Source: Streptomyces sp. A012304
Lineage (GTDB): Bacteria > Actinomycetota > Actinomycetes > Streptomycetales > Streptomycetaceae
Assembly (NCBI RefSeq): GCF_026008495.1
Contig: NZ_BQUN01000188.1
Span: forward strand, 249,676 to 313,675
Length of the DNA stretch: 64,000 bases
Direction: 5' to 3'
This document shows, piece by piece, positions 1 through 8,569 of this stretch. Position 1 is the stretch's first letter, and every line of letters starts with the position of its first letter. The translations under genes and the position numbers were made by a program. The notes under the pieces are model-generated. The model was not told the origin of the DNA and did no database searches. It saw only the letters and a program-made list of their open reading frames with translations.

Positions 1-2
1 AC

Positions 3-1109
3 GCGGGTCCGCCGTATCCCGGCTGGGGGCAGGGGTACGTGCCGCTCAACCGGCCGGCCCCCGTCAACGGCGTCGCCATCGCCGCGCTCGTGCTCGGGGT
101 GATGTGCTTCCTGCCGGCCGTGGGGCTGATCCTCGGCATCATCGCGCTGGTGCAGATCAAGAAGCGCGGGGACCGGGGCAAGGGCATGGCGATCGCGGGT
201 GCGGCGCTGTCCTCGGTGGGGCTCGCGCTGTGGGTGGTGGCGCTGGCCACCGGTGGCGTCTCCGCCGCCTGGGAGGGGTTCAAGGAGGGCGCGAACGGCA
301 ACAACAGCCTCTCGCTCGCCAAGGGCGAGTGCTTCGACGTACCGGGCGCGACCTTCGACGAGGACGTCTACGACGTCGACAAGGTGCCCTGCTCCGGCGA
401 GCACGAAGCCGAGGTGTTCGGCACGGTCCCGCTGTCCGGCAGCTCCTACCCGGGCGACAGCCGCGTCAGCGACGTCGCCGAGGACAAGTGCTGGAAGCTC
501 CACGAGAGTTACGCGATGGACCCCTGGGCCCTGACCGACGAGGTCGACATCTACTACCTCACGCCCACCCGCGAGAGCTGGAGCTGGGGCGACCGTGAGA
601 TCACCTGCGTCTTCGCCCACACCGACGAGGGCGGCACCCTCACCGGTTCGCTGCGCGCCGACGAGAGCACCCTCGACGCCGACCAGCTGGCCTTCCTGAA
701 GGCGATGGCCGCCGTCGACGAGGTGCTCTACGAGGAGCCCGAGGAGTACGCGGAGGAGGATCTGGAGGGCAACCAGACCTGGTCGGGCAAGGTCGCCGCG
801 GTGACCGCCGCGCAGGCGAAGGCGCTGGGCGCGCGCTCCTGGTCCGCCGACACCAGCGGCGCCCTCGCCGACCTGGTGAAGGACATGCGGGAGGCGAGCA
901 AGGAGTGGACCGCCGCGGCCGAGGCCACCGACGTGGACACCTTCTACGAGCACTACGACAGCGCCTACGACTTCGTCGACGGCGACACGACCGTCACCGC
1001 CCGCGAAGCTCTGGGACTGGCCACCACCCCGCCCGTCTACGACGAGGACTCCGAGGGCGGCAGCGGGGGCACCGGCGGCGGCGGGAGCGACGGTGGCCTC
1101 AAGGTGTGA
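3..1109 (+). CDS. DUF4190-type membrane protein, 5'-truncated by the window edge
   Basis: The reading frame is open from the first bases, so the true start lies upstream. The first visible residues are Pro/Gly/Tyr-rich, typical of the disordered head of Streptomyces DUF4190 proteins. Two hydrophobic helices follow (about residues 25-50 and 65-90 of the visible part), then a long acidic extracellular-looking domain containing Cys residues (GECFDV, KVPCSGEHEAEVFG, DKCW, ITCVF) that resembles a DUF4190 plus septum-formation-like (DUF4352/septum Gram) arrangement. The C-terminus is a Gly/Ser-rich tail. Function is unknown. Family assignment rests on the two-helix pattern and the Cys-containing tail. 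I am fairly sure it is a membrane protein and less sure of the exact family. Confidence 0.8.
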   Translation, partial: AGPPYPGWGQGYVPLNRPAPVNGVAIAALVLGVMCFLPAVGLILGIIALVQIKKRGDRGKGMAIAGAALSSVGLALWVVALATGGVSAAWEGFKEGANGNNSLSLAKGECFDVPGATFDEDVYDVDKVPCSGEHEAEVFGTVPLSGSSYPGDSRVSDVAEDKCWKLHESYAMDPWALTDEVDIYYLTPTRESWSWGDREITCVFAHTDEGGTLTGSLRADESTLDADQLAFLKAMAAVDEVLYEEPEEYAEEDLEGNQTWSGKVAAVTAAQAKALGARSWSADTSGALADLVKDMREASKEWTAAAEATDVDTFYEHYDSAYDFVDGDTTVTAREALGLATTPPVYDEDSEGGSGGTGGGGSDGGLKV

Positions 1110-1199
1110 TGACGTCCATAGCGGGGAGAAAGTGCCTGCGTAAAGCCTCTCCCACGGATAAGTCATCACATCGAGTGATTCCCTGGCCTTTGCTTGCAT

Positions 1200-1256
1200 G
1201 GCCGAACCCACGGTTGCCACGCTGTTGCTGTCTGTACAACCTGATGGGAGCGGCCA
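1200..1256 (+). promoter_or_regulatory. candidate promoter/operator of the GntR gene
   Basis: Between a run rich in A/T (from about 1135) and the GTG start lies a ggttg...caacc inverted repeat (about 1212-1241) containing tctgtacaac. GntR/HutC regulators commonly bind dyads in their own promoter, so this may be an autoregulatory operator. The ribosome site is gggag just upstream of the start. Assignment is by position and symmetry only. Confidence 0.3.
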
Positions 1257-2009
1257 GTGACATTCGGTGAGCAGCCGGCGTACCTGCGCGTCGCGGGTGA
1301 TCTCCGCAAGAAGATCGTCGACGGCTCGCTGCCCCCGCACACCCGCCTCCCCTCCCAGGCCAGAATCCGCGAGGAGTACGGCGTCTCCGACACCGTCGCA
1401 CTGGAGGCGCGCAAGGTGCTGATGGCCGAAGGCCTGGTCGAGGGCCGCTCCGGGTCCGGGACGTATGTGCGCGAGCGGCCGGAGCCGCGCCGGATCGCCC
1501 GCTCCGGCTACCGCCCGGCGAACGGGGCCACACCCTTCCGTCAGGAGCAGGCCGAGGTCCACGCGCGCGGGACCTGGGAGTCCAGCAGTGAGCAGACGGC
1601 GGCGAGCCGCGCCGTCGCCGAGCGGCTCGGCATCCAGCCCGGCGACCGCGTGATGTGCACGAGGTACGTCTTCCGGGAGGGCGGCGAGGCGATGATGCTC
1701 TCCACCTCCTGGGAGCCCCTCGCCCTCACCGGCCGTACGCCCGTGATGCTGCCCGAGGAGGGGCCGCTCGGCGGCATGGGCGTCGTCGAGCGGATGCGCG
1801 CCATCGACGTCATCGTGGACAACGTCACCGAGGAGGTCGGCGCCCGTCCCGGCCTCGCCGAGGAACTCCTCGCCCTGGGCGGTGTCCCGGGCCATGTGGT
1901 GCTGGTCATCCAGCGCACGTACTACGCCTCGGGCCGCCCGGTCGAGACGGCCGACGTGGTGATCCCGGCCGACCGGTACCGAGTGGCGTACCACCTGCCC
2001 GTGAAGTAG
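1257..2009 (+). CDS. GntR family (HutC/UTRA subfamily) transcriptional regulator
   Basis: A 250-residue protein with a winged helix-turn-helix over about residues 5-75 (AYLRVAGDLRKKI, LPSQARIREEYGVS, VEGRSGSGTYV), the hallmark of GntR repressors. A UTRA ligand-binding domain follows from about residue 90 (SRAVAERLGI, GDRVMCTRYVFR, ending PADRYRVAYHLPV). Such proteins repress target operons until a small metabolite binds the UTRA domain. No metabolic operon is adjacent, so the ligand cannot be inferred; self-regulation is likely. GTG start chosen because gggag lies 7-11 bases upstream and the wHTH begins immediately after. Confidence 0.92.
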   Translation: MTFGEQPAYLRVAGDLRKKIVDGSLPPHTRLPSQARIREEYGVSDTVALEARKVLMAEGLVEGRSGSGTYVRERPEPRRIARSGYRPANGATPFRQEQAEVHARGTWESSSEQTAASRAVAERLGIQPGDRVMCTRYVFREGGEAMMLSTSWEPLALTGRTPVMLPEEGPLGGMGVVERMRAIDVIVDNVTEEVGARPGLAEELLALGGVPGHVVLVIQRTYYASGRPVETADVVIPADRYRVAYHLPVK

Positions 2010-2362
2010 CCGGCCCCGGGTGGGCGAGCGAGGGGGGTGAAACAGCGCACACCCTTGCGGCAGTTGCCCCCGGAAACCCCCGCACGCCCCGCCTCTCACG
2101 GGCCGTCGGAATCCGGTCGTTTCCCGTCGTTCCCGCAGGTCGTCCCCCAGGTGCCCGGCAACCCGCCGACCGGAGGCGTCACGGCGCGCGCACGGCGCGT
2201 TCGGTCTCGTGCGCCCCCTGCGTTCTGGCTGGTTGCGTACCTCTTTGTGTAAAGCCGTGTTCGGTGCGTAAAGGTAAGGCGTACGCTCGGGCATATGCGG
2301 AGTGCGGTTTCCTCAAAGGGCGAGGCGCGGGGCGGGTCGCGGACAGGAAGCGGAGGGGCGCG
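2010..2362. other. intergenic region with probable promoter of the SPOR-like gene
   Basis: A 353-base stretch without a convincing gene. The first two thirds are ordinary GC-rich sequence. The last part (about 2240-2295) is locally AT-richer, with two spaced gtaaag-type runs (tttgtgtaaag and gtgcgtaaaggtaagg), and most likely carries the promoter for the gene starting at 2363. A short open frame at 2037-2252 has no family features and is probably spurious. Confidence 0.4.
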
Positions 2363-2554
2363 ATGAACGACAGCACCATCGCTCTGCCCTGGCTCGTCGT
2401 ACGTCAGGACGACAACGGCAATCGCTACCGCGTCGGCCGGTACGCGACCCGTGCCGAGGCCCAGAAGATCGCCGACAGTCTCGACGCCCGCGGACACAAG
2501 CAGCTCTACTCGGTCGAACGCGTCGGCCAGAACGGGGACAGTGTGCGGAACTGA
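2363..2554 (+). CDS. short SPOR-like conserved protein
   Basis: A 63-residue soluble protein beginning MNDSTIALPWLVVRQDD. The pattern VVRQDDNGNRYRVGRYATRAEAQKIADSLDAR split over a beta-alpha-beta unit resembles a single SPOR-like half-repeat: a residue-reading strand, a helix with RAEAQKIAD, and a closing strand YSVERV. Ribosome site ggagggg lies 5 bases before the ATG. Actinobacterial genomes encode many such stand-alone short proteins of unknown role; peptidoglycan binding cannot be assumed because it lacks a signal peptide or membrane helix. It is monocistronic or the first gene before the NUDIX gene. Confidence 0.8.
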   Translation: MNDSTIALPWLVVRQDDNGNRYRVGRYATRAEAQKIADSLDARGHKQLYSVERVGQNGDSVRN

Positions 2555-2628
2555 CCCGGGCGGACGTCCCGCAGTCATCCCCCGGACGTCCCGCCGGCCC
2601 CCCGCGGGCGTCCCGTAGGCTCCGGCGC

Positions 2629-3045
<417 letters not shown>

Positions 3046-3117
3046 ACCCCTTTCCCCGGCGCCCGCAGGGCTCTGGGTGGCACCCACGAGGCTTTCGCGG
3101 CGCCCGCTCCGCGCCCT

Positions 3118-3172
3118 GTACGCCCTCGGTGCCACAGTGCGCACCCCGTACGCCCTCGGTGCCACAGTGCGC
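3118..3172. repeat. two-copy tandem repeat, 30-base period
   Basis: The 25-base segment starting gtacgccctcggtgccac occurs at 3118-3142 and exactly again at 3148-3172, separated by acccc. It lies downstream of the NUDIX stop and upstream of the ATPase gene. There is no hairpin potential that would make it an obvious terminator. Confidence 0.85.
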
Positions 3173-3269
3173 CCCTCGGGCGGTAATCGGTAGGTCATAT
3201 CGGGTATGGGCCAATTAACCCTGCGAAACCGGACACCGATAGACCTCGCTGGCCTGGGAAGTGATCGGC

Positions 3270-3689
3270 GTGAGCGACACCGAAGGCGACTGCGCCGAGT
3301 GGACGTTCCCCGCTGACCCGGGCGCGGTGCGCACGGCCCGTGGCGCGGTGCGCGGGCAGTTGCGCGGTTGGGGGCTCGACAGCGTCGGGGACGTCGCCGC
3401 CCTGCTGGTCAGCGAGCTGGTGACGAACGCGATGCGGCACGCCACCGGCCCCATCGGGGTGCGTCTGGTCCGCCCGGCCGGCCTGGACGGCGTGCTGCTG
3501 GTGGAGGTCTCCGACCCGCTGCCCGACCCGCCCCACGAGCGTGTCGCCCGGCCCGACGACGAGAGCGGCCGCGGGCTGCAACTCGTGGCCGCCTCCTCGC
3601 GCCGCTGGGGCAGTCGGCCGGGAAGCGCGGGGAAGACGGTCTGGTTCGAACTGACCGTGCCGGAACGGGGGCGGGACATCCGCGCGTGA
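3270..3689 (+). CDS. stand-alone HATPase_c (anti-sigma/SpoIIAB-like) ATP-binding regulator
   Basis: A 139-residue protein consisting only of a GHKL ATPase fold: N-box SELVTNAMRH (about residues 48-57), G1 box DESGRGLQLV (about 96-105), and the closing GKTVWFEL strand. Streptomyces have many of these RsbW/SpoIIAB-like proteins; some act as anti-sigma factors or serine kinases on anti-sigma antagonists. Two GTG codons (3261 and 3270) are possible. I prefer 3270 because gggaa sits 9 bases upstream, whereas 3261 leaves no spacing. The domain is very similar, even in DNA, to the C-terminus of the next gene. No partner sigma gene is adjacent. Confidence 0.9.
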   Translation: MSDTEGDCAEWTFPADPGAVRTARGAVRGQLRGWGLDSVGDVAALLVSELVTNAMRHATGPIGVRLVRPAGLDGVLLVEVSDPLPDPPHERVARPDDESGRGLQLVAASSRRWGSRPGSAGKTVWFELTVPERGRDIRA

Positions 3690-3911
3690 CCCGCGCGTCA
3701 GGACTCCCGCAGACCCGTGCTCCAAGGTGTGATTCGACGACGTGTCCGCTGGTTAGAAGACTGGCAGTGTTGTCGCGGCACGGTCCGAAAAATGCCTGGA
3801 CCGTGCTGTGATCGTGAACACCGTGCCGCGCGGCGCCGTAGTGCTGGATACTGCGGGCAGCCGCCATCGGTGACCGGTGCCGGGCGCGGTGAGCTGGAGG
3901 GGACGGTTCGC

Positions 3912-6548
3912 GTGAGCGAGATACCAGCGAGGGCCACGGAGTCCGAGGACCCGTCGGACGGCGCGAGGGCTGAGGCCGCGGGTGCGCGCGCAGCCGATAC
4001 CGGGCACGGTCTCGTCGGCGAGGGCGCCCTCGCCGACGGCGAGGCCCTGTGGCAGAGCAGTCCGCCCGGCTCCATCTACGACTACATCAAGGTCGCGTCG
4101 TTCTCGATCGGCCCCGACGGACTCGTCGACCAGTGGAGCCTGCGCGCCGAGCAGATCCTCGGGATCCCGGCCGAGCGGGCCGTCGGCATCGACCCCATCG
4201 ACGCGTTCGTCGACCCTGACCTGCGTGACATCGGCCAGCGCAAGATGGCCGAGATCCTCGACGGCCGGGAGTGGACCGGTGTCGTCCCCTTCCGGATGCC
4301 GGACATGGCGGACGGCCGGCGCGGCGAGGAGGGCCTCGCCGAGGTGTACGTGATGCCGACGCGCACTCAGGACGGCGAGAGGGCCGCCGTGTGCATCGTC
4401 GTCGACGTGCGCACCCTGCGCAGCATCGAGACCGATCTCGCCGCCTCGCAGGCTATTTTCGGTCAATCCCCGTTCGGTTTCGTGCTGATCGACCCCGATC
4501 TGCGGGTCCGTCGCGTCAACCACCGGTTCGCCTCGGTCTTCGGCGGCACCCCCGACGACCACCGCGGCAACGGCGTGCACGACTATCTGCCCCGCCCCGA
4601 GGCCGAGCGGGTCACCGCGATCCTGCGCCGGGTGTTCCAGACCGGTGACGCCATCACGGACATGCACATCACGGGGTTCGTGCCGGGCAACGACGAGCGT
4701 CGCCACTGGTCCATCAACCTCTACCGGGTGCGCAGCGGCAGCGGCCGCCCCATCGGCATCGCCTGGCTCGGCACCGACATCACCGCCCGCCGGGCCGCCG
4801 CCCGCGAGGCCGCCGCCGCACGGCGCAACCTCGCCCTGCTGAACGAGGCGGGCGCCCGCATAGGGAACTCCCTCGACCTGGAGACGACCGCGCGCGAACT
4901 CCTCGACGTCGTCGTGCCCGGCTTCTGCGACCTCGCCACCGTCGACCTCTACCAGGGCCTCCTGGCCGGCGACGAGACCCCGCCCGGACTGGCCGACGGC
5001 AGTGCGGAGTTGCGCCGCGTCGCGTTCTCCTCCGCGGTCTCCGACGCCCCCTTCATCGGCACCGGGGCGCCCGTCGCGGTCGGCGCCGTCCACCACTTCC
5101 CGTTCAACTCGCCCTGCGCGGACGCGCTGCGCACCGCGCGCCCGCAGTCCGTCCCCGGCGAGGGCGGCCTCGTGCAGTCCACCCTCGCCGTTCCGATGGT
5201 CGCCCACGACACGGTCGTCGGCCTCGCGCAGTTCTCGCGGACCAAGGGCAGCGAGCCGTTCGGGGAACGGGACCGTGATCTGGCGGTGGAGCTGGCGGCG
5301 CGCGCGGCCGTCTGCATCGACAACGCCCGGCTGTACCGGCGGGAGCACGAGCGCGCGCTGATACTGCAACGGTCGCTGCTGCCGCCGGGCGACCCGGTCG
5401 CCTCCGGCCTGGACATCGCCTGCCGCTATCTGCCCGGCAACGCCTCCACCGGCCGGCCCAGCGAGGTCGGCGGCGACTGGTTCGACGTCATCGAACTGCC
5501 CGGCCACCGCACGGCGCTGGTGGTGGGCGACGTGATGGGCCGCGGCCTGCGCGCGGCGGTGGCCATGGGCGAACTCCGTACGGCGGTCAGGACCTTGGCC
5601 CTGCTGGATCTCGAACCGGCGGAGGTGCTGTCGGCGTTGGACGAGATCGCCCGCGGCCTCGGCACGCCCGGCGGTGTCCAGCAGGCCACCCGCGCCGCCC
5701 GCCGGCCCCGTGAGGCGGACCTGTCCGAGGTGTACCTCGCGACGTGCGTGTACGCGGTGTACGACTCCGTCACGCGCCGGTGCACCTTCGCCAACGCGGG
5801 CCATCTGCCGCCCGTCCTGGTCGAGCCCGGCGAGTCGGCCCTGATGCTCGACGTGCCGCCGGGCATGCCGCTCGGTGTCGGCGGGGAGCCGTTCGAGGAG
5901 GTCGAGGTCGAACTCCCCGAGGGCGCGCTGCTCGCGCTGTACACCGACGGCCTGGTGGAGTCCCGCGACCACCCGCTGGACGAGGGGCTCCAGGCCTTCG
6001 TCAGCGCGCTCGCGGACGCCAACCTGCCCCTGGAGGACGTCTGCGACCACGTCCTCAACACGCTCGACACCCATCACGGCGAGGACGACATCGCCTTGCT
6101 GATGGCACGTGTACAGGGGCTGCCCGCCGAGTCCGTCGGCGACTGGACGCTGCCGCGCGAGCCGCGCAGCGTGGGCCGCGCCCGTGAGTACGCCCGCGGC
6201 CAGCTCCTCAGCTGGGGCCTCGAGCCGCTCGTCGACACGACGGAACTGCTGGTCAGCGAGCTGGTGACGAACGCGCTGCGGTACGGCGAGGGCGAGATCA
6301 GGCTTCGGCTGCTCCTCGACCGGACCCTGGTCTGCGAGGTCTGGGACGCGGGCCTGGTCCAGCCCCGCCGCCGGCGCGCCCGCGACACGGACGAGGGCGG
6401 CCGCGGCCTGCAACTGGTCGGCCTGCTCTCGGCGGCCTGGGGCTCCCGCCGCACCGGCCGGGGGAAGACGGTGTGGTTCGAACTGCCCCTGCCGGACGGC
6501 GAGACGGCACTGACGGATCCGGCGGAGGCGCTCCTCAGCCTGTTCTGA
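3912..6548 (+). CDS. SpoIIE-type PP2C phosphatase with PAS-PAS-GAF sensors and C-terminal ATPase domain
   Basis: An 878-residue multidomain regulator. Two PAS domains (about residues 55-175 and 182-295), a GAF domain (about 305-475), a SpoIIE/PP2C-type phosphatase (about 479-725; EVGGDWFDV, VGDVMGRGL, YTDGLVESRD, GEDDIALL, all metal-binding Asp/Gly motifs present) and a HATPase_c domain (about 740-860; ELVTNALRY, DEGGRGLQLV). The family dephosphorylates anti-sigma antagonists (STAS proteins) while the ATPase domain can bind or phosphorylate them, coupling a signal sensed by PAS/GAF to sigma-factor release. GTG at 3912 is chosen because ggagggga lies 8-16 bases upstream; the frame is open for another 65 codons with no family sequence. 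It is cytoplasmic, with no membrane helix. Confidence 0.93.
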   Translation: MSEIPARATESEDPSDGARAEAAGARAADTGHGLVGEGALADGEALWQSSPPGSIYDYIKVASFSIGPDGLVDQWSLRAEQILGIPAERAVGIDPIDAFVDPDLRDIGQRKMAEILDGREWTGVVPFRMPDMADGRRGEEGLAEVYVMPTRTQDGERAAVCIVVDVRTLRSIETDLAASQAIFGQSPFGFVLIDPDLRVRRVNHRFASVFGGTPDDHRGNGVHDYLPRPEAERVTAILRRVFQTGDAITDMHITGFVPGNDERRHWSINLYRVRSGSGRPIGIAWLGTDITARRAAAREAAAARRNLALLNEAGARIGNSLDLETTARELLDVVVPGFCDLATVDLYQGLLAGDETPPGLADGSAELRRVAFSSAVSDAPFIGTGAPVAVGAVHHFPFNSPCADALRTARPQSVPGEGGLVQSTLAVPMVAHDTVVGLAQFSRTKGSEPFGERDRDLAVELAARAAVCIDNARLYRREHERALILQRSLLPPGDPVASGLDIACRYLPGNASTGRPSEVGGDWFDVIELPGHRTALVVGDVMGRGLRAAVAMGELRTAVRTLALLDLEPAEVLSALDEIARGLGTPGGVQQATRAARRPREADLSEVYLATCVYAVYDSVTRRCTFANAGHLPPVLVEPGESALMLDVPPGMPLGVGGEPFEEVEVELPEGALLALYTDGLVESRDHPLDEGLQAFVSALADANLPLEDVCDHVLNTLDTHHGEDDIALLMARVQGLPAESVGDWTLPREPRSVGRAREYARGQLLSWGLEPLVDTTELLVSELVTNALRYGEGEIRLRLLLDRTLVCEVWDAGLVQPRRRRARDTDEGGRGLQLVGLLSAAWGSRRTGRGKTVWFELPLPDGETALTDPAEALLSLF

Positions 6549-6550
6549 CG

Positions 6551-6608
6551 GCCCCTGCGAGAGCCCGGCGTCGGTGGCTGCCCCTGCGAGGGCCCGGTGT
6601 CGGTGGCT
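6551..6608. repeat. 29-base imperfect tandem duplication
   Basis: Two head-to-tail copies, 6551-6579 and 6580-6608, starting gcccctgcgag and ending gtcggtggct, differing at two positions. The second copy runs into the stop codon of the minus-strand gene, between two convergent genes. Confidence 0.8.
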
Positions 6609-8178
6609 ACTCGGGGTCGGCCGGAGGGGCCGTCGGGGCGGCGAAGCCCGTGGGGGCGCCGTCCTCGGGGTCGTCGGGCGGGAGCAGGCCGCCCAGGACG
6701 GCGCCGGCGGTTCCGGCGGTCGGCCCGGTCCCCAGGGCGCCGGAGCCCGCCGCGGTGAACGGGTTGCCCCGCACCCGTACGTCCTGTTCGGCCAGTTCTC
6801 GCGCCTCCAGGGCCAGGGTGTCGGCGCGGGGCGCGTCGCCGGCGAGGAGCCGGCGGGCCTCCACCAGGCGGGTGCGGGCCGGGGCGTCGACGGCGGCACG
6901 GTGGGTGGTGACGAAGTCCGCCGTGGCGGCGGTGGCGCTGCGGGCGACGAGGTGGGCGGCGGTGGCCACCACACCGGTGCGGGCCGAGGCCGGCGGCACG
7001 GTCGCCCGGACGATCCGGCGCAGCACGCCGACCGGGTCGTGGGGGCGGCCCTCGGTCAGTTCGTGGCGTACGGAGGCCAGGACGGCGTCGGCGTGCGGCA
7101 GCCGGGAGAACGCCTCGCCCTCCGACCCGGCGGGGCCGCGCGCCGACGCCAGCTCCGCCTCCGCCCCGGTGAGCACCGCCGGAATCATCGCCTCGGCCTC
7201 CCGCAGCTCGGCGGCGAGCCGTTCGACGCCCTCGACGAGGACGGCCGCCTGGGCGATGGCACCCTCGGCGGCCCGCAGATGCCGGGCCGCCGCAGCGAGC
7301 CGGCCCGAGTCGTCCTCCTGGCGGGCCCGGTTGAGGCGGTCGGTGGCGAACACCAGCCGGTCCTTGGCCTGTTCGACGTTCCCGGCGACGGCGGCGCTCG
7401 CGGTGGCCGCGTATCGCGCCCGCAGGCCGGCCAGGAGCGACTGGGCCGCGGCGGTACGGCCCGTCAGCTCACGGAACCGCCCCTCCGCCACCACCAGCGC
7501 CTCACCCACACCCTCCTCCAGCCCCCGCAGCCGCCCGAAGTCCCCGGCCACCGCGTCCAGCCGCCGCCCGGCCTCCTCGCACCGCCCGATGATCCCGGCG
7601 AGCGCGTGCCGCCGGGCCGCCGGCTCCTCCGGTATGCCCTCGTCGTAGCGCTGCCGCATCCGGAACGCCGCCGCGGCCTCCGCCTCGGCGTCCTCCAGCG
7701 CCCGGGCGAACGGCGCCACGGCCTCCTCGCCGAACCGGGCCCGGGTGAAGTCGAGTTCGGTGCGCGCGGACCGTATGCGGTCGTCGGCCGCGACCAGGGC
7801 CGCTCCGGCCCGTTCGTCCAGCTCGGCGGAGGGCGGCACGGAACCCGCGGGGGGCGGGACACCGGCCGTCCCGCCGGGCGTGGTCCGGTCTCGGGCACGC
7901 CGGACGCGGCGCAGGTAGCCGTACCCCGCGAGCGCGCCCGCCGCGCCGACCGCCAGCAGCGGCAGCACCAGATCGGCGGTGTCGGTGGGGTCCTGCGGCG
8001 GCGCCGCGACGACGGACGTCGAACGAGTGATCGCAACCGGCGTGTCCGTTCCCGTCGTCATCCCCGGCAACACCAGCCACACCACCCCGGCCGCACCGCC
8101 CACCACGGCGTGCGCCACCCGCACCGACAGGTGCGATCCGGCGCGCCGCGGCCGGCCTCGGAACACGGGCGACGTCAC
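6607..8178 (-). CDS. Ala-rich two-helix membrane protein of unknown function
   Basis: A 523-residue protein. Two hydrophobic helices lie near the N-terminus (about residues 20-38 and 69-90), the second followed by a strongly basic RRVRRARD, placing the rest in the cytoplasm. Residues 100-480 are almost entirely Ala/Glu/Arg-rich helix with many heptad-like runs (ELDFTRARF, RYDEGIPEEP, VEQAKDRLVF, RLNRARQEDD), suggesting a long coiled-coil bundle. The C-terminus is Gly/Pro-rich. It resembles the C-terminal part of Streptomyces TPM-domain proteins, but no TPM domain is present. GTG at 8178 is the most upstream start not overlapping the divergent gene; its ribosome site is weak, so the start is uncertain. 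Confidence 0.7.
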   Translation of the reverse strand: MTSPVFRGRPRRAGSHLSVRVAHAVVGGAAGVVWLVLPGMTTGTDTPVAITRSTSVVAAPPQDPTDTADLVLPLLAVGAAGALAGYGYLRRVRRARDRTTPGGTAGVPPPAGSVPPSAELDERAGAALVAADDRIRSARTELDFTRARFGEEAVAPFARALEDAEAEAAAAFRMRQRYDEGIPEEPAARRHALAGIIGRCEEAGRRLDAVAGDFGRLRGLEEGVGEALVVAEGRFRELTGRTAAAQSLLAGLRARYAATASAAVAGNVEQAKDRLVFATDRLNRARQEDDSGRLAAAARHLRAAEGAIAQAAVLVEGVERLAAELREAEAMIPAVLTGAEAELASARGPAGSEGEAFSRLPHADAVLASVRHELTEGRPHDPVGVLRRIVRATVPPASARTGVVATAAHLVARSATAATADFVTTHRAAVDAPARTRLVEARRLLAGDAPRADTLALEARELAEQDVRVRGNPFTAAGSGALGTGPTAGTAGAVLGGLLPPDDPEDGAPTGFAAPTAPPADPE

Positions 8179-8280
8179 ATGGTGGAGCGTATGACCGCAC
8201 CTGCGGGCACGCGACCGGGGCGCGTCCCCCGGAGGACCGGAGCGGCACCGCGGCACGGGGCGACACGGGAGGGGCCCGGC

Positions 8281-8569
8281 ATGAACCGACCGAAGGACAC
8301 GGCCGCACACACGGACGCCGAGGCGGGTGACACGGAGGAGCAGTCTGCCGGTGCCGAGGCCGGTTCCGACGTCAGCGCCGGTGCCGGTGCCGGTGCCGGT
8401 TCGCGCGACGAAGCGGCGGCTGCCGAGGGCCGGCCCGACCGGCGGGATGCCGAGGGACGGCCCGCCGCCCCCGGGGAAGAGACGGCCGCCGAGGAACGGC
8501 CTCCCGCCTCCCGGAGAAGGCGGCGGCTTCGCCTGGCCCGCCGTGTCGTGGCCGGTCTCGCGCTGCTGA
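8281..8569 (+). other. out-of-frame 5' part of the GH18-like gene (apparent frameshift)
   Basis: An ATG at 8281 is preceded by a strong ribosome site (gggagggg, 6 bases away). It encodes 96 residues of a hydrophilic, Ala/Glu-rich head with a four-fold gccggt repeat (8377-8400), ending in poly-Arg and the start of a membrane helix (RRVVAGLALL). At 8569 a single extra A shifts the frame. Removing it joins this part to the frame at 8570 and gives an uninterrupted leucine-rich signal anchor (LALLLLPLLAALTAL). This suggests one gene of about 413 codons, broken by a mutation or a sequencing error. Confidence 0.75.

Noticed and set aside
2037..2252. A 71-codon frame upstream of the SPOR-like gene
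   Set aside because: Low-complexity Pro/Arg sequence; it lies in a likely promoter region and has no conserved motif.
3753..6974. A 1073-codon open frame on the minus strand
   Set aside because: It is antisense to the PAS-GAF-PP2C gene; the frame is open only because of GC-biased codon use and has no domain.
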